Program-made: the position numbers and the translations under genes
Notes under the pieces: model-generated
The model's input: only the letters and a program-made list of their open reading frames with translations
The model's database searches: none
What the model was told of the DNA's origin: nothing
Source: a virus
IMG/VR virus record: IMGVR_UViG_3300020172_002676
Location: 39,805 to 103,804 of that record
Direction: 5' to 3' (one strand)
Length of the DNA stretch: 64,000 nt
Shown: positions 34,044-43,002 of the stretch, piece by piece
How positions within the stretch are numbered: position 1 is the first letter of the stretch
How the letters are laid out: each line of letters starts with the position of its first letter

Positions 34044-35252
34044 ATGTCAAAAATCAAAATATTAGTCGTTCCGTCCGATAGAACAGGTGTCGGTAAATTC
34101 AGGTCAGTAGACCCTCACGTTTTTTTACAAAACTTATACGGTGATGATTTTCATGTTGATATCGTATACGACCCATCATATGATGATATGACGTTTTGGT
34201 CTCAATATCAAATAGTATCATATCACAGGAGTATTGGTCAAGATTTTGACAAAGCAAATGCCCTAATCCAAAAATTAAATTCATTAGGTATTATAACCGT
34301 TTGTGATATTGATGATTATTGGATGCCAGGAAAAGAACACCCAATTCACGATATAATTAAACACAATAGAATTAATGAAAGAATTGTTGCAAATCTTAAA
34401 GTATCAAAATATGTTACTACAACAACTACTTTGTTTGCGGACGAAATTAGTAAGTTAAATAAAAATGTTGTCGTTTTTCCAAACGCAATTAATCCAAATG
34501 AACCACAATTTAAAGAACCGACATTAGAATCGGATAGAGTACGAATTGGTTGGTTAGGAGGTTCTTCTCATTTACACGATTTACAGTTATTAGATTTGGG
34601 TAGATTAACACCTCTTAAAGATAAATTACAATTTGTTTTATGTGGATTTGATACAAGAGGAAGTGTTACTGAAATTAACCCACAAACAAATGAGCACAAA
34701 AAAAGAGACATATTACCACACGAAACCGTTTGGGCTGAATATGAAAAAATATTTACACAAAACTTCTCAATTTTATCGGATGATTATAAGAAACACTTAT
34801 TAAAATATAATCAAGAATCATACTCAAACGAATCTAATGAACCATATGTTAGGGTGTGGACAAAACCTGTAACATCTTATGCTAAGAATTATTCAAAATT
34901 TGATGTATCTTTGGCACCAATTAAAAATCATATGTTTAATAGAATGAAATCTCAATTGAAAGTAATTGAAGCTGGGTTTTATAAAAAGGCAATTATTGCA
35001 TCAGATTTAGGTCCTTACACAATTGACTTAATACATTGTTTAGACCACGGTAATTTTGTTGATGGAAATGCGATGTTAGTTGGAGAAAATAGAAATCATT
35101 CTGATTGGTCAAAATATATTGAAAAATTAGTTAAAAATCCTAATATGGCAAAAGATATGGGAGAAAGATTGTACGAAACCGTTAAAGACAAATATGACCT
35201 TAATGTTGTGACAAAGAATCGTAGAGATTTTTATTTATCTATCGTTAAATAA
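34044..35252 (+). CDS. GT-B (GT4-like) glycosyltransferase
   Basis: A 402-residue protein starting KIKILVVPSDRTGVGKFRS, the N-terminal Rossmann strand and G-loop of a GT-B enzyme. It contains TVCDIDDYWMPG near residue 90, RIGWLGGSSHLHD near 172-184 where the C-terminal domain begins, and FNRMKSQLKVIEAGFYKKAI near 298-317, equivalent to the donor-binding 'K..E.a..g.pvi' helix. It would transfer a sugar from a nucleotide donor, inside the cell. It is the first gene of the rightward operon, ahead of the exonuclease promoter, and belongs to the same sugar group as 37005 and 51054. Confidence 0.72.
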   Translation: MSKIKILVVPSDRTGVGKFRSVDPHVFLQNLYGDDFHVDIVYDPSYDDMTFWSQYQIVSYHRSIGQDFDKANALIQKLNSLGIITVCDIDDYWMPGKEHPIHDIIKHNRINERIVANLKVSKYVTTTTTLFADEISKLNKNVVVFPNAINPNEPQFKEPTLESDRVRIGWLGGSSHLHDLQLLDLGRLTPLKDKLQFVLCGFDTRGSVTEINPQTNEHKKRDILPHETVWAEYEKIFTQNFSILSDDYKKHLLKYNQESYSNESNEPYVRVWTKPVTSYAKNYSKFDVSLAPIKNHMFNRMKSQLKVIEAGFYKKAIIASDLGPYTIDLIHCLDHGNFVDGNAMLVGENRNHSDWSKYIEKLVKNPNMAKDMGERLYETVKDKYDLNVVTKNRRDFYLSIVK

Positions 35253-35261
35253 TAAAATAAA

Positions 35262-35292
35262 TTTGGAGATATGCGAATAATGTGTATCTTTG
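35262..35292 (+). promoter_or_regulatory. Bacteroidetes-type promoter of the exonuclease/dUTPase operon
   Basis: TTTG (35262-35265), exactly 19 bases, then TATCTTTG (35285-35292). It sits inside the first codons of the longest frame, which is why the exonuclease start is set at ATG 35313. The downstream operon runs to the late sigma gene. Confidence 0.75.
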
Positions 35293-35312
35293 AATTTTTA
35301 AATAAAAAAAAT

Positions 35313-36014
35313 ATGATAAACATACCAATAACAAAAATATTATTCTTAGACATTGAAACCGTAGGTGTTCAACCTGATTGGGGTTCTTTAGTTAAATCTA
35401 ACGAAGCACTTTCATTCCAATTTGAACATTATTTTGATTGGTTTCAAAAAAGGTTCCCTGAAGACGCTGACAAAGGTGTCGGTCAAATGTTCGTTAATAG
35501 GTCAGCATTAGTTCCCGAATTTGCAAGGATTGCCTGTGTTAGTGTTGCATTCGTAACAGACAAAGGTGAAACAAAAATGCAGTCGTTTAGTGACCCTGAT
35601 GAAAAGAAAATGTTAATTGAAGTTCAAAAACTTTTACATAGAGTTGGTGAACTTGGTTTCTTTTTATGTGGTCATAATGTTAAAGGATTTGATATTCCTA
35701 TGTTAGCAAAACGAATGATTATGAATGGAATATTACCACCAAAAATATTACCAGGTCACGATACTAAACCTTGGGAAGTAAAGGCGTTAGATACAAAAGA
35801 AGTATGGCAATATGGTGGTTATGGGTCAATCGCTTCTCTTGAACTTATGTGTGTTTGTTTAGGTGTTGAATCTTCTAAAACAATGGAAATCACGGGTAAT
35901 AAAGTTCACGATGCTTTTTGGAATAAAAAAGATATTGCAGGTATTGTAAAATATTGTGAAAAAGATGTGTCGGTATTAATTGATGTAATAAACAAACTAA
36001 TAGAATTAAAATAA
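35313..36014 (+). CDS. DEDD-type 3'-5' exonuclease (PolB-like)
   Basis: I set the start at ATG 35313 (MINIPITKILFLDIETVGVQ), giving 233 residues. The longer frame from ATG 35271 would run through a clear host-type promoter (-7 box 35285-35292), so its first 14 codons are not likely to be translated. Motifs: FLDIETVG (Asp and Glu of ExoI), GHNVKGFDIPML (ExoII Asp), and YCEKDVSVLID (ExoIII Asp). The family is the predicted 3'-5' exonuclease related to the PolB proofreading domain, acting on single-stranded DNA ends. The stop overlaps the dUTPase start (36014). Role in nucleotide recycling or repair is inferred. Confidence 0.8.
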   Translation: MINIPITKILFLDIETVGVQPDWGSLVKSNEALSFQFEHYFDWFQKRFPEDADKGVGQMFVNRSALVPEFARIACVSVAFVTDKGETKMQSFSDPDEKKMLIEVQKLLHRVGELGFFLCGHNVKGFDIPMLAKRMIMNGILPPKILPGHDTKPWEVKALDTKEVWQYGGYGSIASLELMCVCLGVESSKTMEITGNKVHDAFWNKKDIAGIVKYCEKDVSVLIDVINKLIELK

Positions 36015-36622
36015 TGGATTTTAACCAAAAAACTAATAAAGAAATTCAAGATTTATTTGAAAAAATAAAAAAAGATTCTGGTGTAACTCCAGACATAGAT
36101 TATCAACAAGATATTATGGATATGTTTGGATTAAATCTTGAAGAAATGGAAGAGGAGATGTATACCGCATCAAAAACAAAAACAATTAATATAGAAATTG
36201 TTCACGGAGATGCTGTTTTTCCAAGATATGCCTACCCATCTGATTCGGGATTTGATTTACATTCAACCGAAGACTTAGAAATTGGACCATTTGGAAGAAT
36301 TTTAGTTCCAACAGGTCTTAAAGTTTCTTTTGAAGAAGGATATGAAATACAAGTTAGACCAAAAAGTGGTTTGGCAATTAAACAAGGATTAACTGTTCTT
36401 AATACACCAGGAACTGTTGACCAAGGATACACAGGAGAAATACAAGTTATTGTGTTTAACACCAACAACCATTCTGTAATGATTCCAAAAGGAATGAAAA
36501 TTGCACAAGCAGTTTTATGTCCTGTAGTTAATGGGAAATATGTTAATCTTCAATTGGTTAATCAAGTGGAAGAAAAAGACAGAGGAAATAATGGATTTGG
36601 TTCAACGGGTTTAGGGGTATGA
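36014..36622 (+). CDS. dut: dUTP diphosphatase (dUTPase)
   Basis: A 202-residue protein with all five trimeric dUTPase motifs: I PSDSGFDLHS (75-84), II RPKSG (115-119), III NTPGTVDQGYTGEI (130-143), IV GMKIAQAVLCP (160-170) and V DRGNNGFGSTG (189-199). It hydrolyses dUTP to dUMP and pyrophosphate, keeping uracil out of DNA and supplying dUMP for dTTP. About 55 N-terminal residues (acidic, helical, EEMEEEMYTASK) are an extension not present in typical 150-residue enzymes. It is downstream of the exonuclease in the promoter-driven operon and overlaps the next gene by 4 bases. Confidence 0.94.
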   Translation: MDFNQKTNKEIQDLFEKIKKDSGVTPDIDYQQDIMDMFGLNLEEMEEEMYTASKTKTINIEIVHGDAVFPRYAYPSDSGFDLHSTEDLEIGPFGRILVPTGLKVSFEEGYEIQVRPKSGLAIKQGLTVLNTPGTVDQGYTGEIQVIVFNTNNHSVMIPKGMKIAQAVLCPVVNGKYVNLQLVNQVEEKDRGNNGFGSTGLGV

Positions 36623-37008
36623 TGGAAGAAAATGTAAGTCCAACTTTATCTGAAGGAGTTAAAAATTATCTAATTGATATTGACGGAACGATAACTGATG
36701 ATATTCCAAATGAAGAACCGTGGAGAATGGAGACATCATTACCATATAAAGGTTCAGTTGAAATGATAAATGGATGGTATGACGAAGGTCATATTATCAC
36801 TTTTTTTACATCAAGAGTTGAAGAACATAGAGAAGTTACTGAGAATTGGTTAAACAAATTTGGATACAAATATAATGGGTTATTAATGAATAAACCCAGA
36901 GGTGGTAATTACCATTGGATTGATAATCATATTGTTAGAGCAACAAGGTATGATGGTAGATGGGGAGAGTTAATAAAAGTAGAACATAAAATAGAAGTTT
37001 TTAAATGA
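36619..37008 (+). CDS. HAD-superfamily phosphatase-like protein
   Basis: A 129-residue protein with motif I LIDIDGTITDD (DIDGT, about residues 19-25) and motif II FFTSRVEEH (Ser/Thr, about residue 62). A loop motif RGGNYHWIDNHI near 95-106 resembles HAD motif IV region DN. These features support an intact small HAD phosphatase. Related proteins in sugar clusters dephosphorylate sugar phosphates or nucleotides. It overlaps the dUTPase by 4 bases and the next glycosyltransferase by 4 bases, so it is within the operon. Its substrate cannot be told, but nucleotide or sugar-phosphate processing fits the neighbours. Confidence 0.72.
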   Translation: MMEENVSPTLSEGVKNYLIDIDGTITDDIPNEEPWRMETSLPYKGSVEMINGWYDEGHIITFFTSRVEEHREVTENWLNKFGYKYNGLLMNKPRGGNYHWIDNHIVRATRYDGRWGELIKVEHKIEVFK

Positions 37009-38630
37009 TAACAATAGGATACTCAACAAGAGAACATAACCCAAAATACATTGAATACTTGAAAAAAAGTTCAGGGTATAAAAAAATTGAGGTTATTGAA
37101 AAGATTAACAATGGGGAGAAGTCCCTTTCTCAAGTTTATAACGAAATACTTGAAGAATCAAAAACTGACATAGTAGTTCTATGCCACGACGACATTTATT
37201 TTGATACCACAGGATGGTTTCATAAAATTGAAAATCATTTTAAAAAAAGTGATTATGGTATTTTAGGTGTTGCTGGAACAACACATATGACTGAAACAGG
37301 TAGATGGTGGGATTTAAGAAAAAAGATGATTGGTATTGTTAATCACGAAAGTGGTGGAAAAAAATGGACATCAAAATACTCTGAAGAATTTGGTAATAAC
37401 ATTAGAGAAACAGTAGTTGTTGATGGTGTTTTTATTGCATTAAGTAAGTCCAGAATTAAACATAATTTTATAGAAGAATTTGACGGGTTTCACTTTTATG
37501 ACATCCCTTTTTGTTTTGAAAATCATCTGAGTGGTGTTAAAGTTGGTGTTATAACTAACATTAGAATAACCCATAAATCAATAGGACAAACCAATGAAAA
37601 ATGGGAAGAAAATAGAGAATTATTTGTTAAAAAATATGGTGAAAATTTACCAATTAAATCTAAATTTGACCCAAATAGAAGAATTAAAGTTTTACTATCT
37701 TGTTTATTTTTTAGAGAGTTTACAGGTTCAGAATTATATGTTTATGAACTCGCCAAAAGTTTAATGAAACTTAATTGTAGTGTAACCGTACTCTCACAAA
37801 TCGGTGGACCATTAACAGATATGGCAAAAAAGATAGGGATTAAATGTTTATCTTTTGAGGAAGCTCCAGGGTTTAAACTTGGTGATGGGGTGTGGGGATT
37901 TGAAACGCCAAATGGACATCAAGTTTCAATATTAAATAACTTATACAAAGTATCTGAATCAGATTATGATATTGTTCATATCCAACACAAACCTGTTGCA
38001 GAAAGAATTATTAATATGTATCCCGAATTAGATAAAATTTACTCAATTCATTCTGAGGTAATCTCATTGGAAGACCCTGTTAAAGACCCATCAATTAAAA
38101 AATATATCGCAATTAGACCCGAAATCAAAACTCACATAATTGATAAATTTCAAATTCCTGAAGAAATGATTGATGTTATATATAATCCAATTGATAATGA
38201 AAAATTCAAACAAACAAACATACCTTCTGAAGATTATGTGTTATTTCTTGGAACAATAGATTACTTAAGAAAAGAGACAATATTAGATTTAATAGAATAC
38301 ACCAAAGAAATTGGTAAAGAATTATGGTTAGTTGGTGAAAATAATGGTAATTTTTTGGAAAATCTTTTATTTGAGCAACACGTTAAATATTTTCCCTCAA
38401 CATGGAATATTGAAAATTTTATATTAAAATCTTACGAGACGGCAGGAATTCAATTAGGAAGAACAACAATTGAAAGTTGGATGTGTGGAAAACCAAGTTG
38501 GATTTATAAGGTAGATTCAGGAGGATTTATTCTATCAAAAGAGAAAATAAACCCACCATCTGATATTGAAAAATATTTTACAATGAATGTGGCTCAACAA
38601 ATTAAAAACGAATACATTAAAATTTTATGA
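37005..38630 (+). CDS. Two-domain glycosyltransferase (GT2-like plus GT4-like)
   Basis: A 541-residue protein. Residues 1-220 are GT2-like: VIEKINNGEKSLSQVYNEIL, then VVLCHDDIYFDTTGWFHK (about 57-74) with HDD as the metal site, and DIPFCFENHLSGVKVGVI near 166-183. Residues about 225-541 are GT4-like: KVLLSCLFFREFTGSELYVY with a G-loop, VIYNPIDNEKF, LFLGTIDYLRKET and TTIESWMCGKPSWIY, the classic donor-binding end. The protein could add two different sugars in sequence. Overlaps neighbours by 4 bases at both ends. Acceptor unknown. Confidence 0.75.
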   Translation: MITIGYSTREHNPKYIEYLKKSSGYKKIEVIEKINNGEKSLSQVYNEILEESKTDIVVLCHDDIYFDTTGWFHKIENHFKKSDYGILGVAGTTHMTETGRWWDLRKKMIGIVNHESGGKKWTSKYSEEFGNNIRETVVVDGVFIALSKSRIKHNFIEEFDGFHFYDIPFCFENHLSGVKVGVITNIRITHKSIGQTNEKWEENRELFVKKYGENLPIKSKFDPNRRIKVLLSCLFFREFTGSELYVYELAKSLMKLNCSVTVLSQIGGPLTDMAKKIGIKCLSFEEAPGFKLGDGVWGFETPNGHQVSILNNLYKVSESDYDIVHIQHKPVAERIINMYPELDKIYSIHSEVISLEDPVKDPSIKKYIAIRPEIKTHIIDKFQIPEEMIDVIYNPIDNEKFKQTNIPSEDYVLFLGTIDYLRKETILDLIEYTKEIGKELWLVGENNGNFLENLLFEQHVKYFPSTWNIENFILKSYETAGIQLGRTTIESWMCGKPSWIYKVDSGGFILSKEKINPPSDIEKYFTMNVAQQIKNEYIKIL

Positions 38631-39787
38631 GAATTGGAATAATAGGTGATAGTGGATTAATTGGATTATCGTTCGCATTATTATGTGAAAAAAATGGATA
38701 TGAAGTAACTATATCAGACTCAAATGAAGATTATGTGTTTAATCTTAATCATAAAGTTTGTTTATCAAATGAACCAATGATTCAGTCTATGTTATTTGAC
38801 ACCATTAAATTTAGTGCAACAACAGATAATTTAGAGTTAATTAAAAATTCGGATATGATTTTTACATTTGTTTCTACCCCATCATCAATTACGGAAAATT
38901 TGGATACCACAAATGTTTTTGAAATTATAAATAATTTTTATAGTGCATCGTCATTAGATATTCCAATCTACGATAAAAAATTTATTGTTGGTAGTGTGAC
39001 AAATCCTGGTGATGTTGAACAAATTCAACAGAGATTGGAAATGTTTAACGTACAGGTTGCGTATGTTCCTGAATTTACATCCCCAGGAGAAATTGTTAAA
39101 AATTTCCAACAATCAGAAGTTATTCTAATAGGTACTGAACATCAAGAACTATCAAACCAATTAATTACTTTGTACACAAAAATTCAAACAACTCAATTAA
39201 ATGTGTATACTATGTCAATTAAATCGGCAGAATTAACAAAACTTGCCATTAGTGGTTTAATTGCAACTAAAATAACTTATGGAAATATGTTAGGTGAGGT
39301 TATGGTTAATTTGGGGTTAGAAAATGAAATTGGTGTTGTATTATCTGTATTATGTGGGGGTTCTAAAACCGATAGAAATCATATTAAGTATGGTTTTGGT
39401 TTCGGAGGACAATCACTACCAAAAGAAAATAGAATTTTTAGTAATTTCATTAATAAACTTGGAATAGAGATTAATATACCTTCTAAAATGGATAATTTTA
39501 ATAGAGAACATTCTATCTTTTTAAAGAATTTTTTTACTAAAAATAATCCAGACAAATCAATACCATTTGTTATGAATCACCTAACATATAAAAAAGGTGT
39601 TAATGTTATGGAGGAATCCCAACAATTCCAATTATGTATTGATTTATTAAATGATGGATATATGTTACATATTATTGAATCAGATGAGATTACCAAAAAA
39701 TTAAGTTCATTAAGCGAATCATACGATAATAGACTTAAGTTTTTTAAACAAGGAACAACCCCTCAAGGATACCAAATTAATTTATAA
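38627..39787 (+). CDS. UDP-glucose/GDP-mannose dehydrogenase family protein lacking the catalytic Cys
   Basis: A 386-residue protein with the N-terminal NAD-binding motif IGIIGDSGLIGLSFALLCEK (3-22), the FVSTPSS strand end (81-87), and VPEFTSPGEIVKNF (147-160), all typical of UDP-glucose 6-dehydrogenase. The middle domain has KLAISGLIATKITYGNMLGE (205-224), where Lys205 is the conserved catalytic lysine, though the usual Asn is Ser209. The active-site segment is FGFGGQSLPKENR; family members have FGGxCxPKD, so the nucleophilic cysteine is Ser263 here. True NAD-dependent oxidation to a uronic acid is therefore doubtful, and the protein could be an altered or non-catalytic relative. Confidence 0.72.
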   Translation: MRIGIIGDSGLIGLSFALLCEKNGYEVTISDSNEDYVFNLNHKVCLSNEPMIQSMLFDTIKFSATTDNLELIKNSDMIFTFVSTPSSITENLDTTNVFEIINNFYSASSLDIPIYDKKFIVGSVTNPGDVEQIQQRLEMFNVQVAYVPEFTSPGEIVKNFQQSEVILIGTEHQELSNQLITLYTKIQTTQLNVYTMSIKSAELTKLAISGLIATKITYGNMLGEVMVNLGLENEIGVVLSVLCGGSKTDRNHIKYGFGFGGQSLPKENRIFSNFINKLGIEINIPSKMDNFNREHSIFLKNFFTKNNPDKSIPFVMNHLTYKKGVNVMEESQQFQLCIDLLNDGYMLHIIESDEITKKLSSLSESYDNRLKFFKQGTTPQGYQINL

Positions 39788-40452
39788 TGAAACTACTAAT
39801 CAAATTCCCGACAAGAAGTCGTAAAAATAAATTCTTCAAAGTACTCAGACAATATCAAAATATGTGTGAAGATTTAGATAATACTCATTTTTTAATCACG
39901 TTGGATAATGACGATGAAAGTATGAACCCATTAGATGTTGAAGATATTTTTAATACATTTAAAAATATTAAAGTAATTTATGGTAATAGTGATTCTAAAA
40001 TACATGCGGTTAATAGAGATATTGAATTAGTTAATGAATGGGATATTGTACTACTAGCATCTGACGATATGACACCAAAAGTTAAAGGATATGATAATAT
40101 TATTCGTAATAAAATGAAAGAATTTTATCCCGACACCGATGGTATTTTATGGTTTAATGATGGTCATATGGGAAATAAATTAAATACCCTATCAATTCTT
40201 GGTAAAAAATATTATGACAGATTTGGATACATTTATCATCCAGAATATAAATCAGTTTGGTCTGATAATGAATTTATGATGGTAGGTAATCTACTTGGAA
40301 AACAAACCTATTTTGACGAAGTTATTATTGAGCACGAACATCCTGATTGGGGATATGGTGGTAGAGATGATATTCATCAAATCAACTCAAAGAATGAGAG
40401 TCACGATAGACTACTTTTCACGAAAAGAAAGGAAAATAATTTTTATCTATGA
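39787..40452 (+). CDS. GT2-like glycosyltransferase or related sugar-binding protein
   Basis: A 221-residue protein. It has a LLIKFPTRSRKNKFFKVL start, LITLDNDDESMN (about 36-47), then VLLASDDMTPKVKGYD (about 88-103), where SDD would bind metal. After that come DGILWFNDGHMGN near 120-132 and a His/Asp-rich IIEHEHPDWGYGGRDDIHQ near 185-203. This order fits a short GT-A fold. Similar proteins are frequent in marine and freshwater phage sugar clusters. The gene overlaps the previous stop by 1 base and the following start by 4 bases. Activity is not shown. Confidence 0.62.
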   Translation: MKLLIKFPTRSRKNKFFKVLRQYQNMCEDLDNTHFLITLDNDDESMNPLDVEDIFNTFKNIKVIYGNSDSKIHAVNRDIELVNEWDIVLLASDDMTPKVKGYDNIIRNKMKEFYPDTDGILWFNDGHMGNKLNTLSILGKKYYDRFGYIYHPEYKSVWSDNEFMMVGNLLGKQTYFDEVIIEHEHPDWGYGGRDDIHQINSKNESHDRLLFTKRKENNFYL

Positions 40453-41102
40453 AAAAAATAATAAGTTTTTCTCTTTGGGGTAATAATCCAAAATACACTA
40501 TAGGTGCAATAAAAAATGCCGAGTTGGCAAAAACAATATATCCTGATTGGATATGTAGATTTTATTGTGGTAAATCAGTTCCATCTGATATTATTGAAAA
40601 ATTAAAAACATATAACAATGTTGAAATAATTGAAATGGAAGAAAATGGTGATTGGAATGGGATGTTTTGGAGGTTCTATGCGTGTGAAGATGCTGATATA
40701 ATGATATCAAGAGACACCGACTCAAGGTTAAGTGTTAGGGAAAAATCTGCCGTGGATGAATGGTTGAATTCTGATAAAGATTTTCATATAATGAGAGACC
40801 ACCCATATCATAATGTTTTGATTTTAGGTGGAATGTGGGGAGTAAGAAATGGTATATTAAAAAATATCATTCCCATAATTAATGACTATAATAAAGGTAA
40901 TTTTTGGCAAGTAGACCAAAATTTCTTAAGAGAAAAAATTTATCCGATTATTAAAGATATATCATTTATTCATGATGAATTTATGAAATTTGAAAATTGG
41001 TGTGGGTTATTTCCGACTGAAAGGAATAATAAAGAATTTATTGGTGATGTTTTTGATGAAAATGATATTCGTCACCCTGATTATTATAAATTTATACCAT
41101 GA
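40449..41102 (+). CDS. GT-A glycosyltransferase-like protein
   Basis: A 217-residue protein. The N-terminal strand is IISFSLWGNNPKYTIGAIKN, followed by EADIMISRDTDSRLSVREK (about 78-95), in which DTDS is the DxD metal site. Downstream are DKDFHIMRDHPYHNVLILGGM (about 111-131) with the HPYH conserved near the acceptor, and GNFWQVDQNFLREKIYPIIK near 152-171. These features fit family members that add sugars to polysaccharides. There is no membrane segment. Overlaps of 4 bases with both neighbours place it within the operon. Confidence 0.68.
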   Translation: MKKIISFSLWGNNPKYTIGAIKNAELAKTIYPDWICRFYCGKSVPSDIIEKLKTYNNVEIIEMEENGDWNGMFWRFYACEDADIMISRDTDSRLSVREKSAVDEWLNSDKDFHIMRDHPYHNVLILGGMWGVRNGILKNIIPIINDYNKGNFWQVDQNFLREKIYPIIKDISFIHDEFMKFENWCGLFPTERNNKEFIGDVFDENDIRHPDYYKFIP

Positions 41103-41764
41103 AAACAAAATACGATTTAACTGTTTTAATTTGTGTTTACAGTGTAAATGATTATTATGACTCATTATTGATAAAATCTTTAAAGTCATTAGAAAATCAA
41201 ACTTATAAAAATTTTAAAACTTTAATTATTTTAGATGAATGTTGGGATAAAACTAAAAAAATGATAATTGATACCAACTTTGATTTGGATATTGAAATCC
41301 AAGAAAAGTCAAATAAAAGTGGTTTGGGTGATGCTAAAAATTTTGGGTTGTCATTTATTGAAACTGATTTAGTCGCATTTTTAGATGGTGATGATTTATA
41401 TTGTTACGATAAATTAGAAAAACAAATTTTGTTTTTAAAGAATGATAATAGTGTTGATTTTTTATCAACTCAAAGTTGGACCATTAACCGAAATGATGAA
41501 AAGAATTTAATTGAAAGTTGTTTTTTATTAGGAACTAATGAAACTCACGATGAAATCTCAAAAAAAATTTATCAGGAAAATATGATAACACATGGTTCTA
41601 TAATGATAAAAAAAAGATGTTTAGATGAATTAGGGGGATATAGAAACATAAAAGGTGTAGAAGATTGGGATTTATGGAAAAGAGCTATTGAAACGGGGTT
41701 TAAATTCCATCAAATACAAGAGAGATTATACATATACAGAATAGGTACAAGTAATATAAGGTAA
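41099..41764 (+). CDS. GT2-family glycosyltransferase
   Basis: A 221-residue protein that is a clear short GT2 enzyme. It begins YDLTVLICVYSVNDYYDSLL, continues with SLENQTYKNFKTLIILDECW (about 31-50), GLGDAKNFGLSFIETDLVAF and LDGDDLYCYDKLEKQ, where the DGDD is the metal/donor motif (about 94-97). A later GGYRNIKGVEDWDLWKRAIE has the ED(W) catalytic base motif. Sugars are transferred from UDP or GDP donors in the cytoplasm. The gene ends 9 bases before the fucosyltransferase. Confidence 0.85.
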   Translation: MKTKYDLTVLICVYSVNDYYDSLLIKSLKSLENQTYKNFKTLIILDECWDKTKKMIIDTNFDLDIEIQEKSNKSGLGDAKNFGLSFIETDLVAFLDGDDLYCYDKLEKQILFLKNDNSVDFLSTQSWTINRNDEKNLIESCFLLGTNETHDEISKKIYQENMITHGSIMIKKRCLDELGGYRNIKGVEDWDLWKRAIETGFKFHQIQERLYIYRIGTSNIR

Positions 41765-41772
41765 TTAAATAT

Positions 41773-42585
41773 ATGAATTCTATAACAACTAACCACATGG
41801 GTGGATTATGTAATGTGATGTTTAAATTGGCTGCATCAATTAGTTTGGCATTAGATAATAACGTTGATTTTATTTTTTCAAACGAGTTTTTAAGACCAAT
41901 TAGTACTGAGTGTCCAAAACCAGGATTTGACCCTGATTATAGTGTTTATAATGATAATCTATTACGTAATATAACTTTTATTGAGAAGTTACCACCATTC
42001 TATAGAATACATAAAGAACCTAAAACTTTTAATTATAAACACATAAACTATAACATAGGTGAAAATTTATTACTTGAAGGATATTTTCAAAGTGAAAAAT
42101 ACTTCATAAATAATAAAGATTATGTTGTTAATCTTTTTAAACCAACCGAAAATATTAAACAAATAATATTGGAAAAATTACCAAATGTTCAAAATTCAAT
42201 TTCAATTCATATTAGAAGGGGTGATTATTTGACATCCCCTAATTATCATCCACAACAATCTCCTGAATATTACATGTCGGCAATTGATTTACTTGGAATA
42301 GATAGAAATTATTTAATATTCAGTGATGATTTAAATGGTGTTAAAAGTATGTTTGATTTCTTACCAAATAAACAATTTGTTAGTTTAGGTAAAGATTACT
42401 TAGAATTATATACGATGAGTATGTGTGAACACAACATAATATGTAACAGTACTTTTGGTTGGTGGGGTGCTTACCTAAATGAAAATAAGAATAAAAAAGT
42501 GATTGGTCCTAATAACTGGTTTGGACCTGCATCATCACATTTGGATTCTTCAGATATAATACCAAATGATTGGATTAAAATTTAA
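41773..42585 (+). CDS. GT11-like alpha-1,2-fucosyltransferase
   Basis: The 270-residue protein has the GT11 layout: MGGLCNVMFKLAASISLA at the N-terminus (9-26; family pattern GGLGNQMFQYA), and motif I SIHIRRGDYLTS (144-155), the peptide that binds GDP-fucose. The end has CEHNIICNSTFGWWGAYLN (about 213-231), where SxFGWWGAxL is diagnostic. Such enzymes add fucose in alpha-1,2 linkage onto galactose-type residues. Family length is about 290. The presence of a GDP-mannose dehydratase downstream could help supply precursor. The conserved LGNQ is LCNV here, a small deviation. Confidence 0.85.
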   Translation: MNSITTNHMGGLCNVMFKLAASISLALDNNVDFIFSNEFLRPISTECPKPGFDPDYSVYNDNLLRNITFIEKLPPFYRIHKEPKTFNYKHINYNIGENLLLEGYFQSEKYFINNKDYVVNLFKPTENIKQIILEKLPNVQNSISIHIRRGDYLTSPNYHPQQSPEYYMSAIDLLGIDRNYLIFSDDLNGVKSMFDFLPNKQFVSLGKDYLELYTMSMCEHNIICNSTFGWWGAYLNENKNKKVIGPNNWFGPASSHLDSSDIIPNDWIKI

Positions 42586-42588
42586 CTA

Positions 42589-43002
42589 ATGAAAAAAATA
42601 TATTCTAAAATTGACAAAACAAAACTATTACACTTGATAGTTAAAAAAGATGAAATAAATCCTGGCAGAGAAGATTTAGTAAGTGGAGAAAACTTTATTC
42701 AATGTTCAAGATTAAATTTAACAAAAGGTACGACATTCAAACCTCATAAACATATTTGGAAAGAAAGAACACAAAATGTAATTGCTCAAGAAAGTTGGGT
42801 GGTAATACAAGGTAGTGTTAAATGTATTTTTTATGATATTAACGACTCTATATTAACAACTGAAATTTTAAATGTTGGGGATGCGTCATTTACATTAGAA
42901 GGTGGTCATAATTACGAAATTTTAGAAGATAATACATTAGTATACGAATATAAAACAGGTCCATATGAAGGACAAGAATTTGATAAAACTTTTATTTTAT
43001 GA
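42589..43002 (+). CDS. Cupin-fold protein (WbuC-like)
   Basis: A 137-residue beta-rich protein. Cupin motif 1 is recognisable: FKPHKHIWKERTQNVIAQESW (about 52-72) with the His residues and Glu that could bind metal, followed by VVIQGSVKCIFYDIND; motif 2 is GDASFTLEGGHNYEILED (about 98-115). The protein resembles cupins found in O-antigen clusters (WbuC-like), some of which are sugar isomerases or unknown. It begins 3 bases after the fucosyltransferase and overlaps the next FkbM gene by 4 bases. The exact reaction is unknown; a nucleotide-sugar modification is suggested by context only. Confidence 0.65.
   Translation: MKKIYSKIDKTKLLHLIVKKDEINPGREDLVSGENFIQCSRLNLTKGTTFKPHKHIWKERTQNVIAQESWVVIQGSVKCIFYDINDSILTTEILNVGDASFTLEGGHNYEILEDNTLVYEYKTGPYEGQEFDKTFIL

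Noticed and set aside
35271-35312. Upstream ATG adding 14 codons to the exonuclease
   Set aside because: The stretch contains the -7 box of a clear host-type promoter, so it would not be transcribed in full from that promoter.
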